Positions 1 through 5,166 of a stretch of DNA of 5,409 nt are shown here, piece after piece. The notes below the pieces were generated by a model that was not told the origin of the DNA, ran no database searches, and saw nothing but the letters and a program-made list of their open reading frames with translations. This stretch comes from JAYWAM01 sp043782425. Its GTDB lineage: Bacteria > Pseudomonadota > Gammaproteobacteria > Burkholderiales > Usitatibacteraceae. How positions within the stretch are numbered: the stretch's first letter is position 1; every line of letters starts with the position of its first letter. Made by a program: the position numbers and the translations under genes. Location of the stretch: positions 1 to 5,409 of the forward strand of contig JAYWAM010000193.1 of the NCBI GenBank assembly GCA_043782425.1, read 5' to 3'.

Positions 1-97
1 CCCCACCCTCACCCCCGCCCTCTCCCGCCCAAGCGGGAGAGGGAGTTTTCTCCCTCTCCACCGGAACGGGGGAGAGGGTCGGGGTGAGGGGGTGGTG
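1..97. repeat. Nested GC-rich inverted repeat (intergenic palindrome)
   Basis: The outer arms at 6-25 and 71-90 are complementary at 18 of 20 positions. Inside them, 18-28 and 33-43 form a perfect 11-bp hairpin (CCCTCTCCCGC, loop ccaa). A second pairing joins 52-59 (CCCTCTCC) with 71-78, so the right arm can pair in two alternative ways. The polypyrimidine/polypurine composition (CCCTCACCCCC / GGGGTGAGGG) resembles short palindromic repeats scattered between genes in beta- and gammaproteobacteria. The first hairpin is followed by TTTT at 46-49, so it may also end transcription coming from the left. That role is inferred; the pairing is read directly. The repeat may continue to the left of the window. 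Confidence 0.8.
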
Positions 98-351
98 GAG
101 TCAAGAAACTGTCGTGAATTAGGAAATACTCAATAGTCCGCCTTGAAGCAAGTCACCTCTGCCGTGTACGATAGCGAACAATTTTAGGATAAGCAGCCGC
201 CAGTGAATATATATTTGTACGCCTTGGGCGATCATGAGGGAATAATCAAGCCGCCGGTAAACCTTGCGGCGGAACCGATAAGAGACGGCGCGAACGGCAG
301 AAAAGCGACGCCAGGGTTTGCCACGCGCTTGCGTTTTGCGATTGGCTGGCC
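98..351. other. Intergenic region upstream of the TonB-like gene
   Basis: No gene is supported here. Minus-strand open frames overlapping this stretch are rich in arginine and cysteine and have no recognisable domain; they read as antisense shadows. In the frame of the downstream gene the last upstream stop is TGA at 235-237, and no ATG follows it until position 412. A GAGGGA purine run at 236-241 looks like a ribosome site, but no start codon lies at a usable distance in the downstream gene's frame. Confidence 0.6.
143..172 (+). promoter_or_regulatory. Candidate sigma70-type promoter
   Basis: TTGAAG at 143-148 and TACGAT at 167-172 each match the sigma70 consensus at 4 of 6 positions, with an 18-bp spacer. 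It is the best pair I found ahead of the TonB-like gene. It would give a long leader of about 170 bases to the GTG start at 352, or about 230 to the ATG at 412. This is pattern matching only, so confidence is low. Confidence 0.25.
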
Positions 352-2157
352 GTGAAAACGGCACCGCAACGACGAATAACAAACCGGCGCGTGCCGAAGC
401 GACGCTTGTCGATGCGGCGTATTGTCATGCGACGCGACCGTCGGCGGTTTATCGCTGCCTTGCTGATTTCCACGCTGATTCACGCCTTGCTATTTACTCT
501 TCAGCTTGACGTTCGCGGACGCGCCCTGCCCGGTCTCGATTTGCTAAAGCTGGAGCAGCGTTCTGCCGGACAAGAATTAAATGTTGTACTCGCCGCTCCG
601 AAGTCTGCCGCTGCCAGCGCGCCTGCTGCGGTCAGGACACCGGCGCAAAAACCCGCCGCGCGGAGCCAGCCGAAGTCCGCTCCAACAAAACACGCCCGCC
701 CGAAAGCCGAGCAAGCACAACGCGCCAAGCCGAAGGTGACCAATCCACAACTTGTCGCCGCTGCGCCTCCTATCACACGCCCCCCCGCTACCAGCAGCAC
801 TTTTGTCGCCGTGACCGAGACTAAGCCTGCGCGCACCCCAAAGTCGCCACCGGCGCGGCGCACGCCTAAGGCTGCGCCACGCAAAAAAGTCTCGCCCAAG
901 CCGCCTCAGCCGACGATCATTGCTCAGGAGTTGCCATTACGCAAAACCTTTCCGGTGCCAACACCTGCGCCCGAAAGCTCAAGCGATGCCGCCAATCCCG
1001 TAGTGACGGAGGCGCCAGCGGTCACAGAAAATCCTGAGACGCCCAACCCAAACGACGCCGCGCAGGCGCAGGCTGAGGAAGCCGCCGCATTGGCGCTTGC
1101 CGAGGCGCTCCACAAGGCCGAAGAGCAGGCTGCGCAGGCGCGCGAGCAAGAGGCGCAGCGCCAGGAAGCCTTGCGCCTGCAAGAGTTAGAGGCCCTCAAG
1201 CAGGAAGCGGCGCGACAACAAGCTTTGCTGCTCGAAAAGCAGCAGGAAGAAAAGCTGGCCGAGCAGCAGGCGCAGTTGCAAATAGAAAAACAAACCGCCG
1301 AGCTAGCCGCGCAGCAAGCTCAGCAACTCGCCGCCCTGGAAGCGCGCGAACAAGAAGCACAACAGGAAGCACAGCGTGCGGCACAAGAAGCGGCGCAACG
1401 CGAAGAAGCACAGCGTGCGGAAGAGGCGGCGCAACGCGAGGAAGCGCAGCGCCAAGCCCTTGAGAACGAGGCGCGCATGCAGGCCGAGGAGTCGGCACGG
1501 CAGCAGGCCCAGGCGCTCGAAAGAGCCGAACAGTTGGCCGCCGCGCAGGCTGCCGGGCAAGCAGCCGCAGCAGCCGCGGCGGCAGCCCGCCAAGGCGAGC
1601 GCAGCAGCAACGCGGGTGACAGTCGCGCGACAGATGCACGCGAGCGCGCGGCGGATCAGAAACCAAGCGATAAAACAACGAGCGGCGCCGCAGGCAGTGA
1701 TCCAGCTACAAGAGCGCCGGTGTCAGCACGTAACATCGATCCCCGTCCCAGCCAGCGCCCCGCCGCCCCGACACGCATCGCACGTTCCGGCGATAAGTGC
1801 CGTCAGAAGGCAGAGGGTTGGTACAAAGCCGATTTGCAAGTAGATATTTACGCCGCTACCTGGCGTAATATGGTCAGGGTCAATGCGCCATTCAATCTCT
1901 TGCAAGACGCCAAGACGGGTGCATACGAAAATCCCGTAGTCACCGTCGCCATCAATAGTGATGGCAGCGTCAAGAGCATTACCTTCAACAAATCAAGCGG
2001 ACTGCCGGAATTGGACAATGCCGTGCGGCGCATTATTCAAATGCTTGCGCCCTACACCCCGTTTGAGCCGCAATTGGAAGTGGATTGCGACTTCATAGAA
2101 TTCCCGAGTATTTGGAACATCAACAGAGCACTGCGTTTGTCATGGCGTGGGCAATAA
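352..2157 (+). CDS. TonB/TolA-like energy-transducer protein with TonB C-terminal domain
   Basis: Probably a 601-residue inner-membrane protein reaching across the periplasm, of the kind that passes proton-motive force from an ExbB/ExbD or TolQ/TolR motor to the outer membrane. Residues 7-32 are an arginine ladder. One membrane segment at about 33-52 carries S40-x3-H44, the motif found in the TonB and TolA anchors. Residues 84-232 are rich in Pro, Ala and Lys, as in TonB spacers. Residues 236-415 are a long Ala/Glu/Gln/Arg coiled coil, as in TolA. Residues 523-576 match the TonB C-terminal domain (VTVAINSDGSV, SSGLPELDNAV). C483 and C579 bracket that domain and may form a disulfide. The start is uncertain: GTG 352, GTG 391, ATG 412 and ATG 427 are all in frame and none has a good ribosome site. 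I chose 352 because it includes the arginine repeats, whose third codon positions vary. No motor genes are adjacent, so the partner is unknown. The gene ends one base from the opposing gene. Confidence 0.87.
   Translation: MKTAPQRRITNRRVPKRRLSMRRIVMRRDRRRFIAALLISTLIHALLFTLQLDVRGRALPGLDLLKLEQRSAGQELNVVLAAPKSAAASAPAAVRTPAQKPAARSQPKSAPTKHARPKAEQAQRAKPKVTNPQLVAAAPPITRPPATSSTFVAVTETKPARTPKSPPARRTPKAAPRKKVSPKPPQPTIIAQELPLRKTFPVPTPAPESSSDAANPVVTEAPAVTENPETPNPNDAAQAQAEEAAALALAEALHKAEEQAAQAREQEAQRQEALRLQELEALKQEAARQQALLLEKQQEEKLAEQQAQLQIEKQTAELAAQQAQQLAALEAREQEAQQEAQRAAQEAAQREEAQRAEEAAQREEAQRQALENEARMQAEESARQQAQALERAEQLAAAQAAGQAAAAAAAAARQGERSSNAGDSRATDARERAADQKPSDKTTSGAAGSDPATRAPVSARNIDPRPSQRPAAPTRIARSGDKCRQKAEGWYKADLQVDIYAATWRNMVRVNAPFNLLQDAKTGAYENPVVTVAINSDGSVKSITFNKSSGLPELDNAVRRIIQMLAPYTPFEPQLEVDCDFIEFPSIWNINRALRLSWRGQ
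370..447 (+). repeat. 15-bp tandem periodicity encoding an RRxxx ladder
   Basis: Four consecutive 15-bp units at 370-384, 385-399, 400-414 and 415-429 each begin with CGRCGN and encode RRITN, RRVPK, RRLSM and RRIVM. A fifth block, RRDRRR, follows at 430-447. The arginine pairs are kept while their codons differ (cga cga, cgg cgc, cga cgc, cgg cgt, cga cgc). The block lies directly before the membrane segment, where positive charge fixes the cytoplasmic side. Whether all units are translated depends on which start codon is used. Confidence 0.7.
1366..1452 (+). repeat. Tandem repeat inside the coiled-coil coding region
   Basis: A unit beginning GAAGCACAGCGTGCGG and ending GGCGCAACGCGA(A/G) occurs at 1366-1404 (39 bp) and 1405-1440 (36 bp). 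A partial third copy, GAAGCGCAGCGC, starts at 1441. Unit lengths are multiples of three, so the frame is kept and EAQRA..EAAQRE-type blocks are duplicated in the coiled coil. This probably arose by slippage or unequal recombination and lengthens the periplasmic rod. Confidence 0.75.
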
Positions 2158-2158
2158 A

Positions 2159-3289
2159 CTAGTTTTGTACAAACTCGCCCTTTTTGCCGATGATAGACAA
2201 CTCGACAAATTCTGTGCCGGTGTGATCCTTGGGGCTATAGCTCACAAATAGACCGCCCAAATCGTAGTTACGTATTTTTTCCAGCCCGGCAATAAACGAT
2301 TCGCGTGTGGGATTTTTGCCAGCGCGCTTCAAGCCTTCAACCAGCACCTTCGCGCCAGCGAAGCCTTCCATCGCCTGATGGGAAATCACGAAGCCGGGCT
2401 TTTCCAGCGCCAGCTTTTGCATCTCGTTGGAAATCGCAGTCATGGTTCTCAAGGGGTTGGGAAACACCTGAGTGACGATCACGCCCCTGGCGTTTTCTCC
2501 CAGGGATTTTACGAAGGCGCCGGACGAGTTGTTGGAAATCGTCAGCAATTGCATGCCCGATCCGGCCTTGCGCACCAGTTCGACTATCGATACCACCGCA
2601 GTGCCTGAACCGATCAGGATACCGGCCCGGGGGTTTGCCTTGAGAAGTTCCTGCACAGCGTCATCCACTTTGCCACTTGTGCGGTCGTAGGTTGATACGC
2701 TGGCAGGTTGCAGGTTGGCAGCCTTAAAACCATTCATGACCCCCTTGGCGACATCCTTGCCGAACGAGTCGTCAACGTGAATCAAACCAATCAGCTTATT
2801 CCCCAGCGTCGCAAGCAACACCACGGCTTGTTCTGCCTCAAGCTGGTACTTGGTGCGCACATTAAATATCAGCGGGTTGACGGGGGTGTGCAACAGCTCC
2901 GCGCCAGTTGAGGGCGCAATCAGCGGCACGCCGTGCGCTTTGAGATGCGGAATTACCGCCTCGGTGTGCGGTGTGCCGCGCGTCAAAAACATTGCAAAAA
3001 CGCCGCTTTCCTCAATCAGTTTTTTGGCGTTTAACCCGGCGCGCTTGGGATCGAATGCATCGTCGAGCGATTCGAGTACGATTTTGCGTCCGTGCACTCC
3101 GCCATTTTTATTGACATGGTCAATGTAAAGTCTGGCGCCATCGGTGGTTTCCTTCACCCCGCCCGCCACCGGCCCGCTGAATCCTGCGGTTTGGCCGATC
3201 AATATCTGCGTTGGCGTAATGCCCTGGGCGTGCAGGCCCAGAGCCGACAGGGACAACAAGCTTGCTACGATGCTTTGCTTAAGCTGCAT
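2159..3289 (-). CDS. ABC transporter substrate-binding protein, branched-chain amino acid (LivJ-like) type
   Basis: A 376-residue periplasmic binding protein of the type 1 fold (leucine/isoleucine/valine-binding family), which captures a small ligand for an inner-membrane ABC permease. Residues 1-21 are a signal peptide (MQLKQ start, hydrophobic core, LHA cleavage site before Q22). The mature protein opens with the family pattern ILIGQTAGFSGPVAGG at 29-44, followed by GARLYIDHVNKNGGVHGRKI at 51-70. Further family-like stretches are VPLIAPSTGAELL at 121-133, the second-lobe entry LIGLIHVDDSFGKD at 166-179, and QAMEGFAGAKVLVEGLKRAG at 305-324. Length is normal. The frame opens further upstream to 3430, but the ATG at 3289 has AGGAG five bases ahead and gives the signal peptide, so it is the start. 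No permease or ATPase gene is nearby, so it is an orphan in this window. The ligand cannot be told; members bind amino acids, amides, urea or aromatic acids. Confidence 0.93.
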   Translation of the reverse strand: MQLKQSIVASLLSLSALGLHAQGITPTQILIGQTAGFSGPVAGGVKETTDGARLYIDHVNKNGGVHGRKIVLESLDDAFDPKRAGLNAKKLIEESGVFAMFLTRGTPHTEAVIPHLKAHGVPLIAPSTGAELLHTPVNPLIFNVRTKYQLEAEQAVVLLATLGNKLIGLIHVDDSFGKDVAKGVMNGFKAANLQPASVSTYDRTSGKVDDAVQELLKANPRAGILIGSGTAVVSIVELVRKAGSGMQLLTISNNSSGAFVKSLGENARGVIVTQVFPNPLRTMTAISNEMQKLALEKPGFVISHQAMEGFAGAKVLVEGLKRAGKNPTRESFIAGLEKIRNYDLGGLFVSYSPKDHTGTEFVELSIIGKKGEFVQN

Positions 3290-3294
3290 AAGGT

Positions 3295-3299
3295 CTCCT
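3295..3299 (-). promoter_or_regulatory. Ribosome binding site of the substrate-binding protein
   Basis: AGGAG on the minus strand lies five bases before the ATG at 3289. It decides between this start and the longer open frame reaching 3430, since the longer version would bury the signal peptide behind 47 residues. Confidence 0.85.
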
Positions 3300-3380
3300 G
3301 ATAGGATTGCCGTAGACGTTTGCCTTGTGGGCGCAATTTGCTGGATAGGGACAATGTAGTGCGACGCATTGCCCGGTCGA

Positions 3381-3409
3381 ATTATATCTAATCCGTGTTC
3401 TGTCATCAG
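3381..3409 (-). promoter_or_regulatory. Candidate promoter of the substrate-binding protein gene
   Basis: On the minus strand a perfect TATAAT -10 box occupies 3386-3381. The 17-bp-spaced hexamer CTGATG (3409-3404) matches the -35 consensus at only 3 of 6 positions. A better hexamer, ATGACA (3406-3401), is only 14 bp away. A weak -35 could mean an activator is needed, which is inference. The leader would be about 85 bases. It lies just downstream of the Fic terminator, which fits an independent transcription unit. Confidence 0.5.
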
Positions 3410-3430
3410 ACATAGAGCCACTACACCCAC

Positions 3431-3465
3431 AAAAAATGTGGATCAAGGCCGCAGGCCGGATCCAC
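3431..3465 (-). terminator. Rho-independent terminator for the Fic gene
   Basis: Read on the minus strand, GTGGATC (3465-3459) pairs with GATCCAC (3444-3438). A small bulge follows, then GGCC pairs with GGCC (3457-3454 with 3450-3447) around a TGC loop. A run of six T (3436-3431) comes one base after the stem. It lies about 100 bases after the Fic stop codon and just before the promoter of the next gene. Confidence 0.72.
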
Positions 3466-3486
3466 CAAACGTTCAAACGCTAAGCG

Positions 3487-3520
3487 CCAATCCAATCAGG
3501 GATGTGAAGAAAAGGCATTC
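3487..3520 (+). repeat. Direct repeat copy A flanking the Fic gene
   Basis: CCAATCCAATC at 3487-3497 and TGAAGAAAAGGCA at 3505-3517 recur exactly at 4745-4755 and 4766-4778 in the same orientation, separated here by 7 bases. This copy lies between the Fic stop codon and its terminator. Confidence 0.75.
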
Positions 3521-3567
3521 ATCTTGCAAGCTGCCAGACCCGCGCCCCAAGAAAAATCGAGATCGAT

Positions 3568-4617
3568 TCAACGCAACTCGTACCAGACCCCGCGCCCGCT
3601 ACCATGCAGGTTCAGGCGCCCGCGCTCGACTAAAGCCCGCAAGTGCTGCTTCAGCGTATTGCGACTTGCACCGGTCAATTTGATGGCCTCGCCGATGGTG
3701 ATACGTCCATGCTCTCGGGCGAATTCGACAATGTGCAGTGACAATTCCGGAAGCGCAGCCAGGACGATTTTCTCACGCTCCACCTTCTTCTCCAGCCTTC
3801 GCATTTGCTCGGCCAGAGAATTGAGGAAGAAATTCAGCCACGGTTGCCAGTTGGGTGCATCGGTACGGATCGTCCCTTGAGTCTGGCGCAGGGCCAGATA
3901 GTAGGCTTCCTTGTTGTGCTCGATCACGCTCTCCAGCGAACTGTAGGGCACGTAGGCATAGCCCGCCTGTAGAAGAAGCAACGTCGTCAGGGCGCGACTG
4001 AGTCGGCCATTGCCGTCCTGGAACGGGTGAATTTCCAGAAACACCACGACGCACAGTGCGATGACCAGCAGCGGGTGAAGCTGGCCAGATTCGCGCTCTT
4101 GCTTGATCCAAGCCACCCACTCCATCATCAAGCGTGGCGTGTCAAATGGCGTGGCCGTCTCAAATACGATGCCGATCTGCACCCCGTTCTCATCAAAAGC
4201 CGCGACATTGTTGGAGTTCATTTTGTAGTTGCCACGATGCCAAGAATCCTTCTCGCTGTATTGGAGAAGTATCTGGTGCAGTTGCTTGATGTGGTTCTCG
4301 GTGACGGGAATGTCCTGCCACGAGTTGAAAACCAGATTCATCAGTTCGGCGTATCCAGCCACCTCCTGTTCGTCACGAGTGGCGAAGGACTTGATCTGTA
4401 GATTGGAGAGTAGTCGCTCGACCTCCCGGTCGGACAATTTGCTGCCCTCGATACGAGTCGAAGAACCGATGCTCTCGATTGTTGCAACACGACGCAGAGC
4501 AGACAGCCGATCAGGCGCGAGCATTCCCAACGCGCGCCAAGCGCCTTTAAACTCATCGATCTGGGCGATCAGGCTGAGGACCTCGGGGGTGATCTGGATG
4601 GAATCGGAGCGAATCAT
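3568..4617 (-). CDS. Fic family protein adenylyltransferase (class II, N-terminal inhibitory helix)
   Basis: A 349-residue Fic-domain enzyme; the family usually transfers AMP from ATP to a hydroxyl side chain of a target protein. The core motif HPFQDGNGRLSR at 197-208 is complete, with catalytic H197, metal-binding D201 and the phosphate-binding GNGR. The inhibitory motif [S/T]xxxE[G/N] is seen as STRIEG at 53-58, with E57 expected to block ATP placement; its N-terminal place makes this class II. WHRGNYKMNSNNV at about 126-138 is the usual region before the flap. A coiled segment at about 267-285 leads to a C-terminal winged-helix-like domain (ITIGEAIKLTGASRNTLKQHL), suggesting DNA binding or self-regulation. 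The open frame extends to a TTG at 4647, but that codon overlaps the likely -10 box, so the ATG at 4617 is preferred although its ribosome site is weak. No separate antitoxin is adjacent, as expected for a self-inhibited form. The target is unknown. Confidence 0.94.
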   Translation of the reverse strand: MIRSDSIQITPEVLSLIAQIDEFKGAWRALGMLAPDRLSALRRVATIESIGSSTRIEGSKLSDREVERLLSNLQIKSFATRDEQEVAGYAELMNLVFNSWQDIPVTENHIKQLHQILLQYSEKDSWHRGNYKMNSNNVAAFDENGVQIGIVFETATPFDTPRLMMEWVAWIKQERESGQLHPLLVIALCVVVFLEIHPFQDGNGRLSRALTTLLLLQAGYAYVPYSSLESVIEHNKEAYYLALRQTQGTIRTDAPNWQPWLNFFLNSLAEQMRRLEKKVEREKIVLAALPELSLHIVEFAREHGRITIGEAIKLTGASRNTLKQHLRALVERGRLNLHGSGRGVWYELR

Positions 4618-4646
4618 GGAACCAATTATGCGCCCATTTACACCCA

Positions 4647-4674
4647 ATTAAGGACGCCTCTAATGATTTGTCAC
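4647..4674 (-). promoter_or_regulatory. Candidate promoter of the Fic gene
   Basis: On the minus strand GTGACA (4674-4669) matches the -35 consensus at 5 of 6 positions. After a 16-bp spacer, CTTAAT (4652-4647) matches the -10 box at 4 of 6. Transcription would begin near 4640, giving a leader of about 23 bases to the ATG at 4617. Confidence 0.5.
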
Positions 4675-4744
4675 CCGCTTTCGCGGATCTGCTTGAGTTC
4701 CATCAACGGGTCACCCGGCACTGTGAGTTTCCATAGCCGCTGCA

Positions 4745-4781
4745 CCAATCCAATCCGCCGGGGCATGAAGAAAAGGCACTC
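4745..4781 (+). repeat. Direct repeat copy B flanking the Fic gene
   Basis: The second copy of the repeat at 3487-3520. The two exact blocks (11 and 13 bases) are kept, with 10 instead of 7 bases between them. Read in one frame, both copies give similar peptides (NPIRDVKKRHSS and NPIRRGMKKRHSF) with synonymous differences. The two copies are 1258 bp apart and enclose the whole Fic transcription unit except its terminator. Confidence 0.75.
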
Positions 4782-4811
4782 TTTTTGTTGCCCCGTGAGC
4801 GCGGGTGTATT

Positions 4812-4836
4812 GGTGGATACGCTGCGCTGCGCCACC
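4812..4836. repeat. GGTGG...CCACC intergenic palindrome
   Basis: GGTGG at 4812-4816 pairs with CCACC at 4832-4836 around ATACGCTGCGCTGCG. The string GGTGGATACGCTGCGC...CCACCCTAC resembles a repeat often seen between genes in beta- and gammaproteobacteria. The pairing here is imperfect, so this is a degenerate copy. Confidence 0.5.
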
Positions 4837-4861
4837 CTACTTTTCACTGTCTTTCACTGTC

Positions 4862-4921
4862 GTCCCCGTGGCAACGGGGACCCATTTTTACACACACATG
4901 GATTCCTGTTTTCGCAGGAAT
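4862..4921. repeat. Double-hairpin REP-like repeat
   Basis: GTCCCCGT (4862-4869) pairs perfectly with ACGGGGAC (4874-4881) around GGCA. ATTCCTG (4902-4908) pairs with CAGGAAT (4915-4921) around TTTTCG. The second hairpin has the ATTCC...GGAAT ends of dRS3-like elements known from Neisseria and relatives. The translation WIPVFAGM across it is a common false peptide at such repeats. Family membership is inferred by resemblance. Confidence 0.65.
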
Positions 4922-4959
4922 GGCAACATTTCTTTATTCACGCCCTACGATAAAGCCGA

Positions 4960-5015
4960 GGGTAGATTTCGCGGGAACGACAGCTAATTTACTGTCATCC
5001 CAGAAAAATCGACCC
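4960..5015. repeat. Imperfect 24-base inverted repeat at the vapC break
   Basis: The arms 4960-4983 and 4992-5015 are complementary at 18 of 24 positions, with an 8-base loop at 4984-4991. The outer GGGT/ACCC, the GATTT/AAATC block and the inner GACAG/CTGTC are exact. The right arm supplies the last codons of the truncated vapC frame. It is probably a mobile or spreading palindromic repeat whose arrival, or an accompanying deletion, removed the rest of vapC. Confidence 0.65.
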
Positions 5016-5166
5016 TGGCCCCTTTAGTGCTAACTTCGTGGATGGTAATACTGGATACAAAGATGTTTTCATGTCCAGCGCGATCCAAGTGTTTATTGAT
5101 CTTGTAACTTTTGCGTTCATCATTGGCGAAATGCATCAGAACGTTCGTATCCAACATGTATTTCAT
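4984..5166 (-). pseudogene. vapC: Truncated VapC-type PIN-domain toxin (5' fragment)
   Basis: The frame gives 60 residues, but only about the first 45 look native. It opens with MKYMLDTNVLMHFAN, the classic VapC start in which D6 is the first acidic metal ligand, and continues to FVSSITIHEV, where E44 is the second. Intact VapC toxins are about 130 residues and carry further conserved aspartates in the second half; none is present. From about residue 49 the codons come from the inverted repeat (RVDFSGMTVN). No other frame downstream resumes a PIN domain. The ATG overlaps the stop of the upstream gene as ATGA, the usual coupling in toxin-antitoxin operons. An active RNase is not expected. Confidence 0.82.

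Larger units (their letters stand above)
4653..5029. other. Gene-free mosaic of short repeats
   Basis: No gene is supported between the Fic promoter and the vapC remnant. Plus-strand open frames here have repeat-like translations (for example WIPVFAGMA and FRGNDS) that occur as spurious frames wherever such palindromes lie. The stretch holds direct repeat copy B, a GGTGG/CCACC palindrome, a GTCCCCGT/ACGGGGAC hairpin, an ATTCCTG/CAGGAAT hairpin and a 24-base imperfect inverted repeat, in that order. Confidence 0.65.

Noticed and set aside
246..473. Arginine-rich minus-strand frame opposite the start of the TonB-like gene
   Set aside because: It mirrors the CGNCG pattern of the 15-bp repeats on the other strand. 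There is no ribosome site or domain, so it is treated as a shadow.
1196..1678. Long minus-strand frame of 160 codons within the TonB-like gene
   Set aside because: It is antisense to the low-complexity coiled-coil region, whose GC-rich codons leave other frames open. Composition is dominated by Arg, Pro, Ala and Leu with no family match.
1376..1843. Plus-strand frame of 155 codons in another phase of the TonB-like gene
   Set aside because: Lys/Arg/Ala-rich translation of the coiled-coil DNA in a shifted frame; the real frame runs through it with a convincing C-terminal domain.
2161..2175. Palindrome near the convergent stops as a shared terminator
   Set aside because: AGTTT/AAACT around TGTAC is short, AT-rich and has no T-run at either side, so it is unlikely to end transcription.
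3369..3683. Plus-strand frame carrying the VKKRHSSC peptide
   Set aside because: It crosses the terminator, repeat copy A and the end of the Fic gene. The peptide likeness to copy B comes from the repeat; no ribosome site or domain supports a gene.
3487..4781. Insertion sequence or integron cassette around the Fic gene
   Set aside because: No transposase or integrase gene, no terminal inverted repeats and no attC-like structure are visible; only the imperfect direct repeats support mobility.
4663..4953. Plus-strand frame with MKKRHSFC and HTHGFLFSQEW
   Set aside because: The translation is made of several unrelated repeats in series, a pattern seen in spurious annotations over intergenic palindromes.
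4740..5020. CRISPR array
   Set aside because: The repeats are palindromes of different sequence and length with no regular spacing or repeated direct unit.
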